Source: Erythrobasidium yunnanense
Taxonomy: Eukaryota > Basidiomycota > Cystobasidiomycetes > Erythrobasidiales > Erythrobasidiaceae
DNA: 64,000 nucleotides
Direction of reading: 5' to 3'
Assembly: GCA_001600175.1 (NCBI GenBank)
Contig: BCJC01000007.1
Span: 62,001-126,000, forward strand
Of the stretch, positions 35,530-47,213 are shown piece after piece. The position numbers and the translations under genes were made by a program. The notes beneath the pieces were generated by a model. The model saw nothing but the letters and a program-made list of their open reading frames with translations, searched no databases and was not told where the DNA came from. How positions within the stretch are numbered: position 1 is the stretch's first letter; every line of letters starts with the position of its first letter.

Positions 35530-36838
35530 ATGGCAGCTAAAGCAGATCTCGACATCAACGTCGCACCCAAGCTCGCCAGCGGCGGAACCGCTCCCAAGGA
35601 CCCTCCTTGCATGGTTCGCTCTACCCCTACTCTCGAATGCCTTGACGAGAACGCCACGTATGGTGACTTCAGAGATGGTGAGCTCTCTCGCTGAGTAACT
35701 GTGATGATATGACTGAGTCCGAAATTTCCGTGACCAGACCTCATGCGCGACGGATTCTGCGTCGTGAAGGGTGCCATCTCCCCAGAGAAGGCCGTTGGCT
35801 ACTCAGAAGATATTCATGAATGGCTCGAATCCTTCGGACTCGGTTACAAGCGCGATGATCCTTCTACCATCAAGGAAGAGAATCTTCCAATCATCAGCCC
35901 CAAGGGTATGGTCCAAGCTTACGGAGCTCCTCACGAGGTATGTCGCACATCATGTCATGATTTACCATCTGCTTACAGCCATTTGGTGTAAAAGAGCTTC
36001 ACATGGAACGTACGATCAGAGCCAGGTGTCGTTGGAGCTTTCGAGAAGCTTTACGGAACAGAGGATCTCATCGTCAGCTTCGATGCCGTAAACGTCTCGC
36101 TAGCAAACCGCAAGGACATTGCAGCAAACGGTGCATGGGCACATCAGGATCAAGGTGAGGCCTGCTGGTCGTTCGTAGCTGGTTTTGTAGCTCATCTCAC
36201 CAACTTGCAGACCCCGAAAGACCTGGCTTCCGCTGTGTGCAAGGCTTCGTCAACCTCCTGCCTAACGGACCTGAGGATGGTGGCTTGATGGTCCTGAAGG
36301 GAGGTCACAAAGTCTCCCAAGAGTACCACGATACCTTCAGACACGAGGACCGAGGTTTCAGGTGGACGAACGAGGTTAGCCAATAAACCGTGATGAATTT
36401 CAAGCTTCGGAACTGACATCCACTTCTTCCCAGATGTACATCTTCAAAGAAACTGGCCTCGACTGGCTCAAAGAGCGTGGTTTCGTATGGGTCAAGGTCT
36501 GCTGCGAGCCCGGCGATCTCGTCCTCTGGGATTCTCGAACACCTCACTATAACCAGTCCCCCACTTCAAATACCTGCCGCTTCGTCGTCTACACCTGCTA
36601 CCTTCCCGTCTCAACTGCGACCAAGGAGGAGCTCATCGCTAAGCGCCAGATGTTCTACAACACAAAAGGTCACAGCCACTGGCCACAAGGTCTTCAGCCA
36701 TTCATTGAGGAGTACGTAGCACCAATGAGAGATGGCAAGCCAGATCCTCTCAACAAATGGGCACCAAGACAGGCTCCACAGCTCTCTGAGAGAGCTTTCA
36801 AGCTTACTGGTATTCCTTACATCGAGGCTACGGCCTAG
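35530..36838 (+). CDS. Phytanoyl-CoA dioxygenase (PhyH)-family Fe(II)/2-oxoglutarate oxygenase
   Basis: Five exons. Exon 1 opens MAAKADLDINVAPKLASGG. After an intron at about 35679-35738 the PhyH opening is seen (LMRDGFCVVKGAISPEKAVG). Further exons carry SFTWNVRSEPGVVGAFEKLY and the metal site GAWAHQDQ (H-x-D), then GFVNLLPNGPEDGGLMVLKG, and the last exon has the distal His in SRTPHYNQSP and the 2-oxoglutarate Arg in CRFVVY. All metal and cosubstrate residues expected for the fold are visible, so the enzyme should be active. The gene ends IPYIEATA with TAG at 36838; length about 340 residues. No targeting signal is evident. It is a common fungal subgroup of unknown substrate. Confidence 0.88.
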
Positions 36839-37271
36839 ACAGAGGCGGTTGAGAGAAGGCGCTCGTTGTTTGTTGTTCCGATAGGCCGCATCGTAGCGAT
36901 ATGTATTTATAGAGGTACCCAGATATGCATCTTCGTCACAATCTTGCGCAACAGTCGCCCGAAGCTGCTGTCTCTGATCTTTGTTTTGCTGACACCGATA
37001 CCACGTCTGCATTGTTGGCTCTCACCCCTGTGTAAATGTCGCCTGGGGGCATTATAACACGCGTTGTTACTCAGCATCAGCTTAGCCTACTCTCTGCAAT
37101 AGAAGCGGTGTTATCAATGCCTTCGCGATGCAGGCGGTATTATCTGGCTGTAGCTAAATTGTTCATCGTACCGCACGATGCAAGCAGGCCGTGCGGAAGA
37201 GGCCTATAGGTATTGTAAGGTGAGGACTGAGAGTTACACGCGCGCAGGCGGTGAAAGATCCGACAAGGCCG
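36839..37271. other. Intergenic region between convergent dioxygenase and HPT1
   Basis: About 430 bases between two gene 3' ends. It has short imperfect direct repeats around GATGCAGGCGGTATTATC and GATGCAAGCAGG (37127-37190), too few to call a tandem array. No gene or RNA seen. Confidence 0.45.
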
Positions 37272-38291
37272 TCATTGCGCCTGCTTATCCTGTTCATGCT
37301 TGAGCCGGTTATGCTCGTCAATATCAGTCGCTTCCCAAGCTGCAAAACAAGAAACCATACGTCAGACCAAAGCAAGAACGGAAAGAAGCCTTGATATTGC
37401 GTACGGTAGTCAACCCATACGTCTTCAAGCTCCTGCCCAGAGTAGTACTTCACGTCCGCAGGTAGCTCGGCCTTCTTCTCCTTCAGCTTATTGTGAACAA
37501 CGAAGATGGCGAATTCGGTAGGAGGGACACTAGCGCGCTTATCTTCAGGAAGAGACTCGAGCTGATAAGAAGATCGGTATGAGCGACGTGCCAAATTACA
37601 ATCTATGCGATCAAAACGTGCCTGCTTTTGCAAATCCGCCTTTAACTCGGTGATAGCATAACCGAGAGTTGTCCGCGTGTCATCAACCTCGTCCTGGAGG
37701 TGGGTGCCGCAATTAGCAACTTAGCTTGTTGACCTCGGCCAGAATGCCTTCTTACGACGATAAGGATTCGTTTGCCCAGGAGAGGTCGGCTCCCTAGAGT
37801 CGAGAAGTCGAGCCATTGCGTACGGATAACCTCTTTGCCTAGTTTCTCTTCTGTGCCTTGACCGAGCTCTTCATACAGAGATAGACCGATAGCTTGGATA
37901 GGGATATTCTTCTGGCCGCTCGTTTTGCAGAAAGTGCGCATTACACGCGCAGGGAAGAAGCCACCTCCGCCTGTATATACGCTATGAGAATGCTATCTCG
38001 GTTCACCGATTGCAAGCTTGCACACCTATCGCGATGAAGAGGTCTGGCCTAGCAACGAGTTCAGCTTTACTCTGGCAAGCCAACGATCAGACTATACACA
38101 CTTGAATTCAGCCTTGATTTTAGAGGCAGTTGCGCCTATGAGTTTCTGTATATCATGCCCAAAAATCGCGGGAAAAGTTTGACGTGAGCTTTTCGTCTTT
38201 CCGCCAACTCCAGCAGGCTGGATCCTCGTAGTTGGCGACATACGTGTACTTCTTCGTACGTGATACGCAGATGGCCATCGTCGACAGACAT
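37272..38291 (-). CDS. HPT1: Hypoxanthine-guanine (xanthine) phosphoribosyltransferase
   Basis: Purine salvage: transfers phosphoribosyl from PRPP to hypoxanthine or guanine, cytosolic. The start MSVDDGHLRITYEEVH at 38291 is followed by an intron ending near 38149, then KLIGATASKIKAEFK. The next exon gives PDLFIAIGGGGFFPARVMRT, then SLYEELGQGTEEKLGKEVIR and GKRILIV. The PRPP-binding motif DEVDDTRTTLGYAITELKAD crosses an intron. The last part reads FAIFVVHNKLKEKKAELPAD and YYSGQELEDVWVDY, then a final intron leads to PWEATDIDEHNRLKHEQDKQ and TGA at 37272. The VDDTRTTL motif and the terminal PWE match yeast Hpt1 rather than bacterial HGPRT. The splice before PWE is needed; without it a long false tail appears. 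Confidence 0.92.
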
Positions 38292-38600
38292 TTTGAGGAA
38301 TCGTTGTCCAGCCAAACCAGCTCGAAACACGACTTTCTCCACAGCAATGGCTGCCGAAGGCTTGCCCAAAGTATTACTATGTACAAGACCTCCAAGTATG
38401 CCTACTGCGGGCCCACCAAGCAGTGGAAGCCGCTTCAACTTGATACTTACTCCGGCCGCAGACATATGCGCCTGCTTGACTGGGTGTTCTTACGCTGCTA
38501 AACTCTTTCTCTTTTATTTGATCTCCAAACTTCGGACGTACTTCTCTGCCGTTCTTAGACGCTACTTCCCCTCCTGGACTGTCACATGTTCCATCGACAA

Positions 38601-40709
38601 TCACAGGCTGGTGCACTCCCAATTCTCTGCCTCAGTATTGTTACCGGTACCTTTGTATACTGATCGTTGAGGATAGACACAGAGAGGTCGCGTAAATTGT
38701 ACTCCTTGGGTTGAGTTGTTATTGACGTAGTGAGTTGCGATGATCTCCTCTGGGGCGACGTCTTCCTCCACCCACTGAAGTAGAGCAGCGACCATGTCAT
38801 ACTTCGGTGTCTTCTGCAGTGCGGGCATACCTCGGCGTGCCTGCGTGGGGACACTGCTTTTCAGTTTGCTGAATCTGATAACAATGGCAATCGCCTACCT
38901 GTCCAGTCACTCCAAACGCATTGGCACCTTCGCCTATGGAACAGCTGATGAAGCGTCGAATCAGTTTGCAGAATGGAAAACCGCATAAGGGGGGTTATAC
39001 GAACTGGGCCATGCCGGGCACCTGGTAGAACCTGTACGAATCGTCGATACTGTGGTTTGTGTTGATCCGCAAGTATTCGTAGACTGAATTGTAATAATCG
39101 GTTGAACTACCGGCTGTCGAGAGCGTTGAGCCTCGCGCTTGAAGCACACTCTTTTCGCGCTCACAAGCGATGCGATCGTCGGCAAGACCATGATACTGGA
39201 GTAGCTTGCCGCCTCGATCGATGAAAGCAGTAATGTTAGGATTGATGGCCTAGTCGCAACGTCAGATAATACTACGCTATGAATTCCGAAAGACGTACAT
39301 TTATACCCTGCAAGTTTTGACGGGCTCGATCAGCAGGATCCCCAGTCCTCGTAAGAATGACCTTAACTCACGCCAGGGTTGATCTCATCGGCTAACTTTA
39401 TGTTCTCATACGTAACGTTATTGACATTGAATGGATCCGTAGAGTTGCTAGAGCGATGGTCAGCGATGCGAAGGTTTATCGTGGATTGCCGTACAAGATG
39501 AAGTAGCGGAACAGATTTGCGGCGTAGACTAGAGGCGTTTCGTCGAACAAAGCGGCTGCAAATATTTTCAGCAACTTACCCATCAGCTTCTGTGGACCAA
39601 CCTTACCGTAACCCAGCTCAAATCCTGGCTCGAGGCGAGGGTAGATGTATGTCTGATTGGTTTCGTAGTAATCGGCGTAGACGTGCTTGAGCACGTCGAT
39701 TTGGACTGCGTTCAAGCAGAGACTTCTGTTCTGACCCGGAGTGCATGCCATGGTTTCAGGTCTAAATTGGCAAGCGCGCGGGTTTTGGATGATCGAGTCT
39801 TGCACGCCATCCAGCAAATCACACTGAGCAAGCACCTCAGCGTGGATTGCTGCCCATTGGACAGGAGTAATAAAGCTATCTGAGTCGGCTGGCTGGACGA
39901 AGGAGCTTAGGTGCCCTTCCCAAGGGAGCAGATGTGTCCAATAAGCTGCAGGAGCCCCAGCGATGACTCCATCAAACATTTCTGGGTAGTCTTGCACAAA
40001 CTTCAAGCCCTGTCTCCCACCGGTAGAGCAGCCATTGAAGTAAGACTTGTTTGCCGGTGATCCATAGAACTGCTCGACGACGCTTTTTGTAGCTGTTGCG
40101 GATAGCGCAATAGCTCTGCCAGCGAAGTCGATCGACGCCGCTGGGTTGTTGAGAGCCCAAGAGGCGCCTGCATTCGTACTGTTGTGACCACAGTTGCTGC
40201 TCATCGTTGCGAAACCATTGAGAATGCCAACATAAGCCATGTCGCCGTAGGCCGGACCGCCAGAGAAGCCTAGTAGATCCATTCAGCATGGAATAGGGAG
40301 CCGAGATGTAGTGAAAAAGCCCTCACCTCCATTGCCAAAGGTCATAAATCGTCCATTGTAGTCATCTGGTAGCCAGATCTCGGTGTTGGCGAACGAGCCT
40401 GCTTCCGCATCCGTCGTGATCAGAACCTCGACTCCTGCAAGGATTATGTCAGTATACACAGTCAGAGCTGGTAGAGGATATAAAGGCACGGCAGAAGGCA
40501 GGCAGGATATTGGCCGTCAGGTTTTGATGCAAGCCCGTAATATTCACGAGCGTGTTTGCGGGTACGTAGGTAGCATTGACTAAAGTCAAGGTGTCTACTT
40601 GAGGCTGGAAGGTCGTGCATCTTGTCTCGTTCGATTGTCCAGCTTGACGTTCTATGCTGAGTGCATGACAGAGGCAAGCTCCCGTTAATAGCAGAGAAAA
40701 CCAGCGCAT
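38601..40709 (-). CDS. Secreted tannase/feruloyl esterase family protein
   Basis: Releases ferulic or gallic acid from plant esters outside the cell. The signal peptide is MRWFSLLLTGACLCHALS at 40709. The body has LPDDYNGRFMTFGNGGEGF, YGDMAYVGILNGFATMSSN and the nucleophile motif NGCSTGGRQG near 40020. Later come GGKLLQYHGLADDRIA (catalytic Asp region, near 39200), VPGMAQF (near 39010), CSIGEGANAFGVTGQ (near 38930) and the closing PALQKTPKYDMVAALLQWVE. Many introns, including a 9-base exon at 39299-39307. Oddly, the usual GMGHC segment is not seen: the exon ends GMAQF at a GT donor, and the only nearby acceptor puts the next exon one base out of phase. Joined at the matching frame it would read QFC, replacing the catalytic His. 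The gene may be affected by sequence error, use an unusual splice, or be inactive. TGA at 38601. Confidence 0.82.
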
Positions 40710-41844
40710 CTTGTACTGTATCCAAACAGGAAGAAGATATGCGAGAAGAAAGGAGAAAGGCGAGCCCCAAGGGATCCCCAGGTAGATAACGGAACTCCAG
40801 GCTGAAGCATTTATGCAGTGCCGATACTACCGCTAGTGCGGCAGCCTTAAGTTGCCAGTATCATAGAAGCCCGCTCGTCCAATCATGAAGCCTCAGGAGC
40901 AGCGAATACTTCGGTAATCTATCGCGTTAGAATGATGAGCTAAGCAAAGGTGGAGACGTGTAATAGGATCTCAAGGACTCCTCCTCAGCTACAAGCAAGT
41001 GTCGAGAATGGATGAAAGTCAAGGTGGATATGCAAGTTAGCGACTCGATTGCCCAACGCTGCTTGCTACCTTTGCAGACGAAGGTACAACTTTCTTACAT
41101 CGGGCTTGACGGGATGGGATACCACGTAATTAAAAACCTCCTTATACAATGCACAAGAATTTACATCGCGATTCGCTCGCTTAGACACTCTCAAGGCATA
41201 CTGCCTAAGTGAAGGGCTAGCCTGCCAATAAAGAAGTGGTAGCTTAGCTAGTGCTCGAGCACGGTAGGGCTCCAAGTAGCGCGTATGTGAATCGTTTCAG
41301 ACGGTTGCAACTGTGAACGCAAGTATTATCAGAGCCAGGCAGAAGTCAGGTGTGGCATAATTTTGGGAGACAGCGAGCGGTCTAGCTATATCGGTCTATG
41401 GGATTTCATCATCCTGAATATTAGCTCGGAGTGTATAGGGTAATAGAGTGTGCAGAGGCTGGAATGCGGGGACAGGTGGTTCTCAGGTTTGTCAAGGCAT
41501 CAGGCCTCTTTTACCGGAGTCGACAGACTGCAGGGCACATAGTAGATAGTCATACGCATATAAGAATTGAGATATAGCTTCGTTCTTGGGTTGTGACAGT
41601 GGCGCTCAAACGGGCGGAGCGCGGATCCAAGTTGACCTTTCAGCAAGCAACTCGTTCTTCCTGGGCATCATTGGCTTGAAGACATAAGGAAGCATAACGG
41701 CACATCATTCGATTGGCGAAGAAGCTTGAAAGACTTGAAAGAACAAAGTCGGAGTGAAAGTAACAGAAGAGCAGCGCAAAGAAGAGAGAGGGAGAGAGAC
41801 AGCGAGGGCATCAAAATCGACTTCGCAGCCAGGCCAGCTTTTAG
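40710..41844. other. Long intergenic region between divergent esterase and mitoferrin genes
   Basis: About 1.1 kb, the longest gap in the window. It is AT-richer than the genes, with stop codons scattered in all frames. The open frames at 41012-41212 and 41066-41275 lie opposite each other and show no domain. A purine-rich run (41745-41800, GAGAGAGGGAGAGAGACAGCG region) precedes the mitoferrin start. I see no tRNA B-box, repeat or mobile element. Confidence 0.5.
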
Positions 41845-43168
41845 ATGGCAGAAGAAGTCGACTATGAATCGCTAGGGACAGGCGCCTCAAGTAAGTATGA
41901 AGTACCGCCCAAAGAATCCACTATATCGACAAGTCTATCAAAAAATCTTGGATTTCCCATCATGAAAGACCCAAAAAGCTACTTCAAACATCGCGAGCAC
42001 AGGGTATAGACTAGAAGAATGGGCTAATCATGTGTTACCCTTCTCTCTATCAGTCGGTGTCAGTATGATGGCAGGCTCGCTGGCAGGTATTACCGAACAT
42101 GCTGTAATCTTCCCCGTCGATAGCATAAAGGTGGGCAACTCTAGCATTCTGAAAGCTAGCGTATACTTACAGGAGAACTTCTACAGACCCGCATGCAAGT
42201 CTTCACAACGCAACCTGCTGCGATTTACACTGGCATGACAAACGCCTTCTCGCGGATATCGAGCACAGAGGGAGCATCAAGGTTATGGAGAGGCGTATGG
42301 AGTGTCATTCTAGGAGCAGGGCCAGCGCATGCTGTCTACTTTGGAACCTATGAAGCCGTCAAAGATTTCGCGGGCGGTAACAGGGAAGGGCATCAATTTG
42401 CTGCAACAGGTGCGTAACATCGCAGAACGATCAAGGCTGGACGCTGACCTCAATCTACCACAGCGAGCGCTGGAGCGGCTGCAACGATAGCGGCGGATGC
42501 ATTGATGAACCCTTTCGATGGTAGGCGCAGTCGCATCAAGCGGCAGTTCCTCTCTTTGACCTAATATCATATCTACAGTCATCAAGCAACGTATGCAAGT
42601 ACACGACTCGCAATTTCGCACCGTCTCAGAAGCAGCGCGGACAGTATATCGAACCGAAGGACTTCGGGCATTCTATCTTTCCTACCCTACTACTCTCGTC
42701 ATGACTGTTCCTTTTACGGCCGTGCAATTCTCAACCTATGAATTCTTCAAAAAGATCTTCAATCCGACAGATCAATACTCGCCGTCCACGCATGTCCTGG
42801 CTGGAGGCATAGCTGGAGGTGTAGGAGGAGCAGTGACTACACCTTTGGATGTAGCGAAAACACTATTACAGACGAGAGGGACATCGCAAGACCCGGAGAT
42901 CAGACAGGCTAGAGGCTTGGCGGACGCATTTCGCATAATATGGAGGCGGCATGGCCTCAACGGGTTCAGCAGAGGGTTAGCACCGCGAGTGCTCACCTTC
43001 ATGCCATCGCAAGCATTGAGCTGGTCAGTGGTTCCCGAGCTAGATTATCAAAGCTCAATCTGACGAACTTATGGTGATACGTACAGGGTAACATACGAAG
43101 GCTTCAAGGTGTTCTTTATGGATGGTCAAAGTAAAGAGCCGCCTCCGCTCATCCAAACTGGCATGTAA
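41845..43168 (+). CDS. MRS4: Mitochondrial iron carrier (mitoferrin, Mrs3/Mrs4 type)
   Basis: Inner-membrane carrier importing iron into mitochondria. Exon 1 is short (MAEEVDYESLGTGAS). The three carrier repeats each show the P-x-D/E-x-x-K/R signature: FPVDSIK joined by an intron to TRMQVFTTQ, NPFD joined to VIKQRMQVHD, and TPLDVAKTLLQTRG. The first helix AGSLAGITEHAVIFPVDSIK is characteristic of mitoferrins, as is FYLSYPTTLVMTVPF in repeat 2. The second helix of repeat 1 reads GPAHAVYFGTYEAVKDF. The C-terminus VTYEGFKVFFMDGQ follows a final intron near 43024-43087 and ends at TAA 43168. Length about 310 residues, normal for the family. Confidence 0.93.
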
Positions 43169-43581
43169 CAATACTACCTATTTATACGACACAAAATAAG
43201 GGCAGCGATGAGCAAGCGAAAGCGCCCGAGTTCAGCCATTGGGGTGTCAGTGCGGCTTAGACATAGACAAGACAATTTGTGACAGCGATGGAAGGACTCT
43301 TTCGCATGTACAAGACGTCTCGGACAATATACCCAGCAGACTGTCATTCCATGCGTTAGATCATACGATTCACTCATTGTGTCCTCACGTCCTGTACATT
43401 AGAGCAAGTGATAGAAGTAAGGCCGTAATGATTGGCTATCTCGCTATCATCTGCGCTGACCCTGCCCCTATCGACAGACCTATTCTGACCTTTCTGCTTC
43501 GGGCAAAGGCAGCTCGAGCTGGTCTACACGGCATAACAACATGCCAATCCGGGCGCTGGACTGTGAGCTGGAAGCAGTGAA
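43169..43581. other. Intergenic region between mitoferrin and MKT1
   Basis: About 410 bases between two same-strand genes. The frame 43239-43580 has no recognisable domain and ends just before MKT1. No repeat, RNA gene or strong promoter element was found. Confidence 0.45.
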
Positions 43582-46276
43582 ATGGGATTGTCGAAACTCA
43601 AGACAGCTGATGCTGGGCCATTGCTGGGATCAGTCCTGCTGCAGGACAAGAAGCTCGTCAAGGAGGCGCCTCTGTCTGCTCTGCGAGATACACGTCTGGG
43701 CATCGATGCGACTCTGTACGTTCGGCGACTGCTCACGTCGAGCGAGACCAAGGAGGCCTACGTTCCAGCTTTGGGAGGTGTTCCGCTGGCGTTAGAAGAG
43801 CACATACTACGAGATCTACGTGCGCTGGAGAAAGAACACATCAAGCCTATCTTCGTGTTCAATGGCCTGGCACCCCAGAAGGGCGGTAGTCCCCGTGAGA
43901 GATCAGCTGCTGCCGCCGCTGCTGAAGACACAAGACCTGCAAAGAGACAGATCGCATGGGAACACTATGAGAAAGGCCGTAACCAGGCTGCGCTGGCTGC
44001 TTTCCAAGAACTGTCAATGAACGTCGCGGACGTGCTCAGGGTCGTACATAGGTGCTTCTTGCACCGCAAGACCGAATTCGTCACAGCGCCTTACTTGGCC
44101 TGGGCGCAGGTGAGTGCCACGGATATTATCTGCTCAGCCAACGCTAAGCCTGCTATCTCTACAGCTCGTCTACCTCGAGAGATCACCTAAACAGTACACC
44201 CACGCGACCTGGTCTTCTACCGAATTCTTGATGTTCGAAGGCGTAGAACGTCTTATTCTGGATATTGACCTCGAACACTCCACCTTCACCTTCGTTACAA
44301 AGCAGGACATCCTCAAAGAGCTTGCATTGACAAGCGATCAATTCCTCGATATGGGTATTCTCGCAGGCTTCTACAATTCTCCCTCCCTCCCTATCGTAGA
44401 TTGGAGTCTGAAGGCTGTTCTCGCCCTCCTGGACCGCTACAAGTCTGCTCCTACAGCCCTCCTAGCCATCTCTCAAGACCCGTCCTATCAAAACAACATT
44501 CAGCAATCAGGCTACTTCGAAAGTTATGCGCGTGCCAAGACTCTTATCAAATTCTCCCTCGTCCTGGCAGCCGAAGAAGGCAGAATCCTGCCTTTGCCGA
44601 TAGCTATTCCTCCACAAGCATCCCTTCCCGCTCTCAAGCATACAGATATCCCGTCTGATATCCAAGAAGTCTTTAGCTACCGCCTGCCAGACGAGCTGTA
44701 CTTCCATCTTTTCAGAGGGCTCGTCTCTCCTCAGATCCTCGGTGCCCTTACCAGCGGTCTATGGGTTGAACAAGCACCCCTGTGCGGTGGGGAGTCGGAT
44801 GAGTACAGGAGATTCAGTAGAGATATTATGACGGAACATCCACAAAGTCCACGCTGTACGGCACTAGGTCTGCTCAGTCAATGCTTAAACCCCTTCTGGC
44901 AGCAAAGAACAGTGGTGTGTAGCCATTATTTCCAGCACAGTACAGCCGTAGCTGACATCTATTCGGCTAACAGACCGCCGTCAGCTGGTTTGCGCCAGAT
45001 AAGGAATACCTCATCCAGCACAACTCTGCTGCCGTTACAAAGTCACTGGAAAGGATGCAGCACTGGAACGTCCCTTCAGCGGTTATCGAAGAGGAGCTTC
45101 GTCGGCAGAAGGTTTGCCCACAAGCTGTGATTTGGCTGGCTCTCTGACTGATCTGTTTTCCTAAATCAGTCTTCTACTATCGACATCAGATTGTGTCTCG
45201 GGGCGACCGCAAGTGGTGCAAACTATGCTGCACGAACAAAAGTGCCAAAGAACCCTAAGCGTCTCCTAGAAAAGAAGGATGAGATAGTCGCCAATTCCCT
45301 CTGGCGCTTCCTCGAGCTCCGAGGTTTCCTTAATCCTAATCATACACCTACTGCACACGGCAAAGCACTTTACGGCGCTCTCGAACAGTCGCGTGTGAAC
45401 GATAAGTTCCAAGACCCTCTCTATCTAGCGCTCGAACTCGTCAGAGCCGGCGTCCTGCACAATGGGAAATTCGGGAACAGGACATGGAGCGGAGGTGCCT
45501 CTCTGGGAGGAGAGAAGGACAAAGCGAACGCAATGCTGGTCATGCGAGTCTTGAGCATCGTAGCACTCAATTTCAAGCCGGAAGCATGGACTGGCCCGAT
45601 GAGTCGCAGTCTGCTGGTCTTCAACTCCTTCTTGCGGTGCTTGTCCACTTCGTTGAGGAGCTTGATCGAAATGACCACGGTCAACCTGATACTGAAGGGA
45701 GACTGCAACAAGAACCGCCAGGACTTCTTGGAAATTACGCTCTCCTTACCTTTCAGCAGAGTGACAAACTCTGGTATGGGGATTTTATGGAAAGCATGGT
45801 GCGATGCTTGCGCCCATGTAGGCATGAAATCGGGTCTAGGCAAATCAGAGGATCTGGGCGGCTTTGCTGTAGCTCCCCAGCCAGAGGGTCAGGCAGAAGG
45901 ACAAGAAGAGTCACAAGCTGTTAAAGACAAGAAGGCAGCCTTGGAAACTATTAAGGCCACTGTTAGCACTTTGCTCGAGAAGGCCTTTGCAAACGTGAGG
46001 GATGTGAGGCATGAGCTGGCAAGAGGTGTCCGCTTCTGGGATACGGTATGTCGCAGCTTCTTCGTTAGCGAATGGGTCCATGCTGATCTGTCACTCTTGC
46101 AGTTCATGACTGCCATGCGCATTCTGCACGCTGAAGGACCCAACGCTATCCCGCCCGAGCTCTTCCAAACGTTTGAAGATGCTAACAGGTGCGCCCTCAT
46201 CTCCTCACATTCGTGCATTTCTGACTGACGCGTTTGCTATGGTTCGCCCAGGTGGTTGGAGCCTTTCAGGCCGTGA
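43582..46276 (+). CDS. MKT1: MKT1-like post-transcriptional regulator (XPG/PIN-fold)
   Basis: Six exons with consistent phases: 43582-44109, 44165-44911, 44974-45111, 45170-46045, 46103-46188 and 46252-46276, giving 799 residues. The N-terminal half is an XPG-like nuclease fold (LGIDATLYVRRLL, HIKPIFVFNGLAPQ, VTAPYLAWAQ joined to LVYLERSPKQY, then MFEGVERLILDIDLE). In yeast, Mkt1 binds Pbp1 and acts on 3' UTRs of selected mRNAs and on mitochondrial function; it is thought to be catalytically inactive. The C-terminal half is the Mkt1-specific region (LVRAGVLHNGKFGNRTWSG, VRHELARGVRFWDT). The final exon encodes only WLEPFRP after a shared codon. Length is close to the yeast protein. Confidence 0.93.
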
Positions 46277-47213
46277 GCTGTCAGAGGCCTTACACATACA
46301 TCAGTTAAGAGATGGACTGTTGTGACGCTGACAGATCTCGATGCAACTATGTTATATCGCTTTAGTTGTCGCCGGCGCACACGCTGATTGGCTGACGCGT
46401 GTTGTGATCGCGCAAATTCGAGCAGGAAAAAAAAGCCAAATTGGGCGAGTTGGCTCAAGAAAAGATAACAACTCTCTGAGAGTTGCAGAGCTTGTATCTG
46501 ACTTGTACATCTGCCTGTTACTTGAGTTGCCCTCGCTTCCCTGCTTGTTGAACCCTGCGTGATCTCGGCCTGCTCCCGCTGTTGTTCCATGAAAATATTT
46601 GGCAAAGTCAATTTAGGGCGCGTCTTCATTCCTCGGTTGACTTTTTGGCGAGCGAATTCCACAACCATACAAAGACGCAGCAGTCAGATTTGACGTCTAC
46701 AAACGACGTACATCATCAAGGCACTCTCAGACGTCGAAGTTTGTCCCTTGCGAACGCAGGGCGTAAAGAGCATTCCTGGTTGAAAAGCCAGCGAAAAGCC
46801 CCTAAATCGGTAGCAGGATAGCTCGACACCTGCTGTACACAATACATACATCATTCTGGATACATCAACTACGCCTTGACGCGTCCTGGACCGCTAGAAA
46901 GCAGCCAAACTAGCGTCGAGAAGGAGGTCCTTCCAGCGACAGGAGCTCAGCCCGAAGGCTGCAGCGTGCGCAGGTGCGTGCAGATACTTTAGTCATACTT
47001 GTGTTACGCACAATCTAACGCTCAAACATTCCCAGACTGGCCGGAAAACGCGCACCAAATCTGAAGCGAGCCAGGCCAACCGTTTCGCAAAGGGTGAGCG
47101 AGCTTCAATTGCCAGACGGCGGCGCGCTGACAGCAGACTGTTCTGGTTATACCTGTTGCATATACAGCTCTGGATTTGGTTACTCTCGATACACGCTTTT
47201 CGGTCGTCATCCT
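46277..47213. promoter_or_regulatory. Upstream region of forkhead gene with repeated TGACGCGT and CRE-like motifs
   Basis: About 940 bases with no convincing gene. The 8-mer TGACGCGT occurs at 46393-46400 and 46877-46884, and once more just upstream at 46226-46233 in the last MKT1 intron. It contains the MluI cell-cycle box ACGCGT. A CRE-like TGACGTC lies at 46691, with further ACGT cores to about 46735. Together they suggest a regulated promoter for the forkhead gene. In-frame sequence upstream of the chosen ATG (from 47094) could be coding only if an earlier start exists. Confidence 0.45.

Noticed and set aside
37120-37200. Short repeat array (GATGCAGGCGG-like units)
   Set aside because: Only two or three imperfect copies; too few for a tandem repeat or CRISPR-like structure.
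40710-41844. Possible tRNA or mobile element in the longest gap
   Set aside because: No A-box/B-box pair, no terminal repeats and no transposase or reverse-transcriptase motif could be found.
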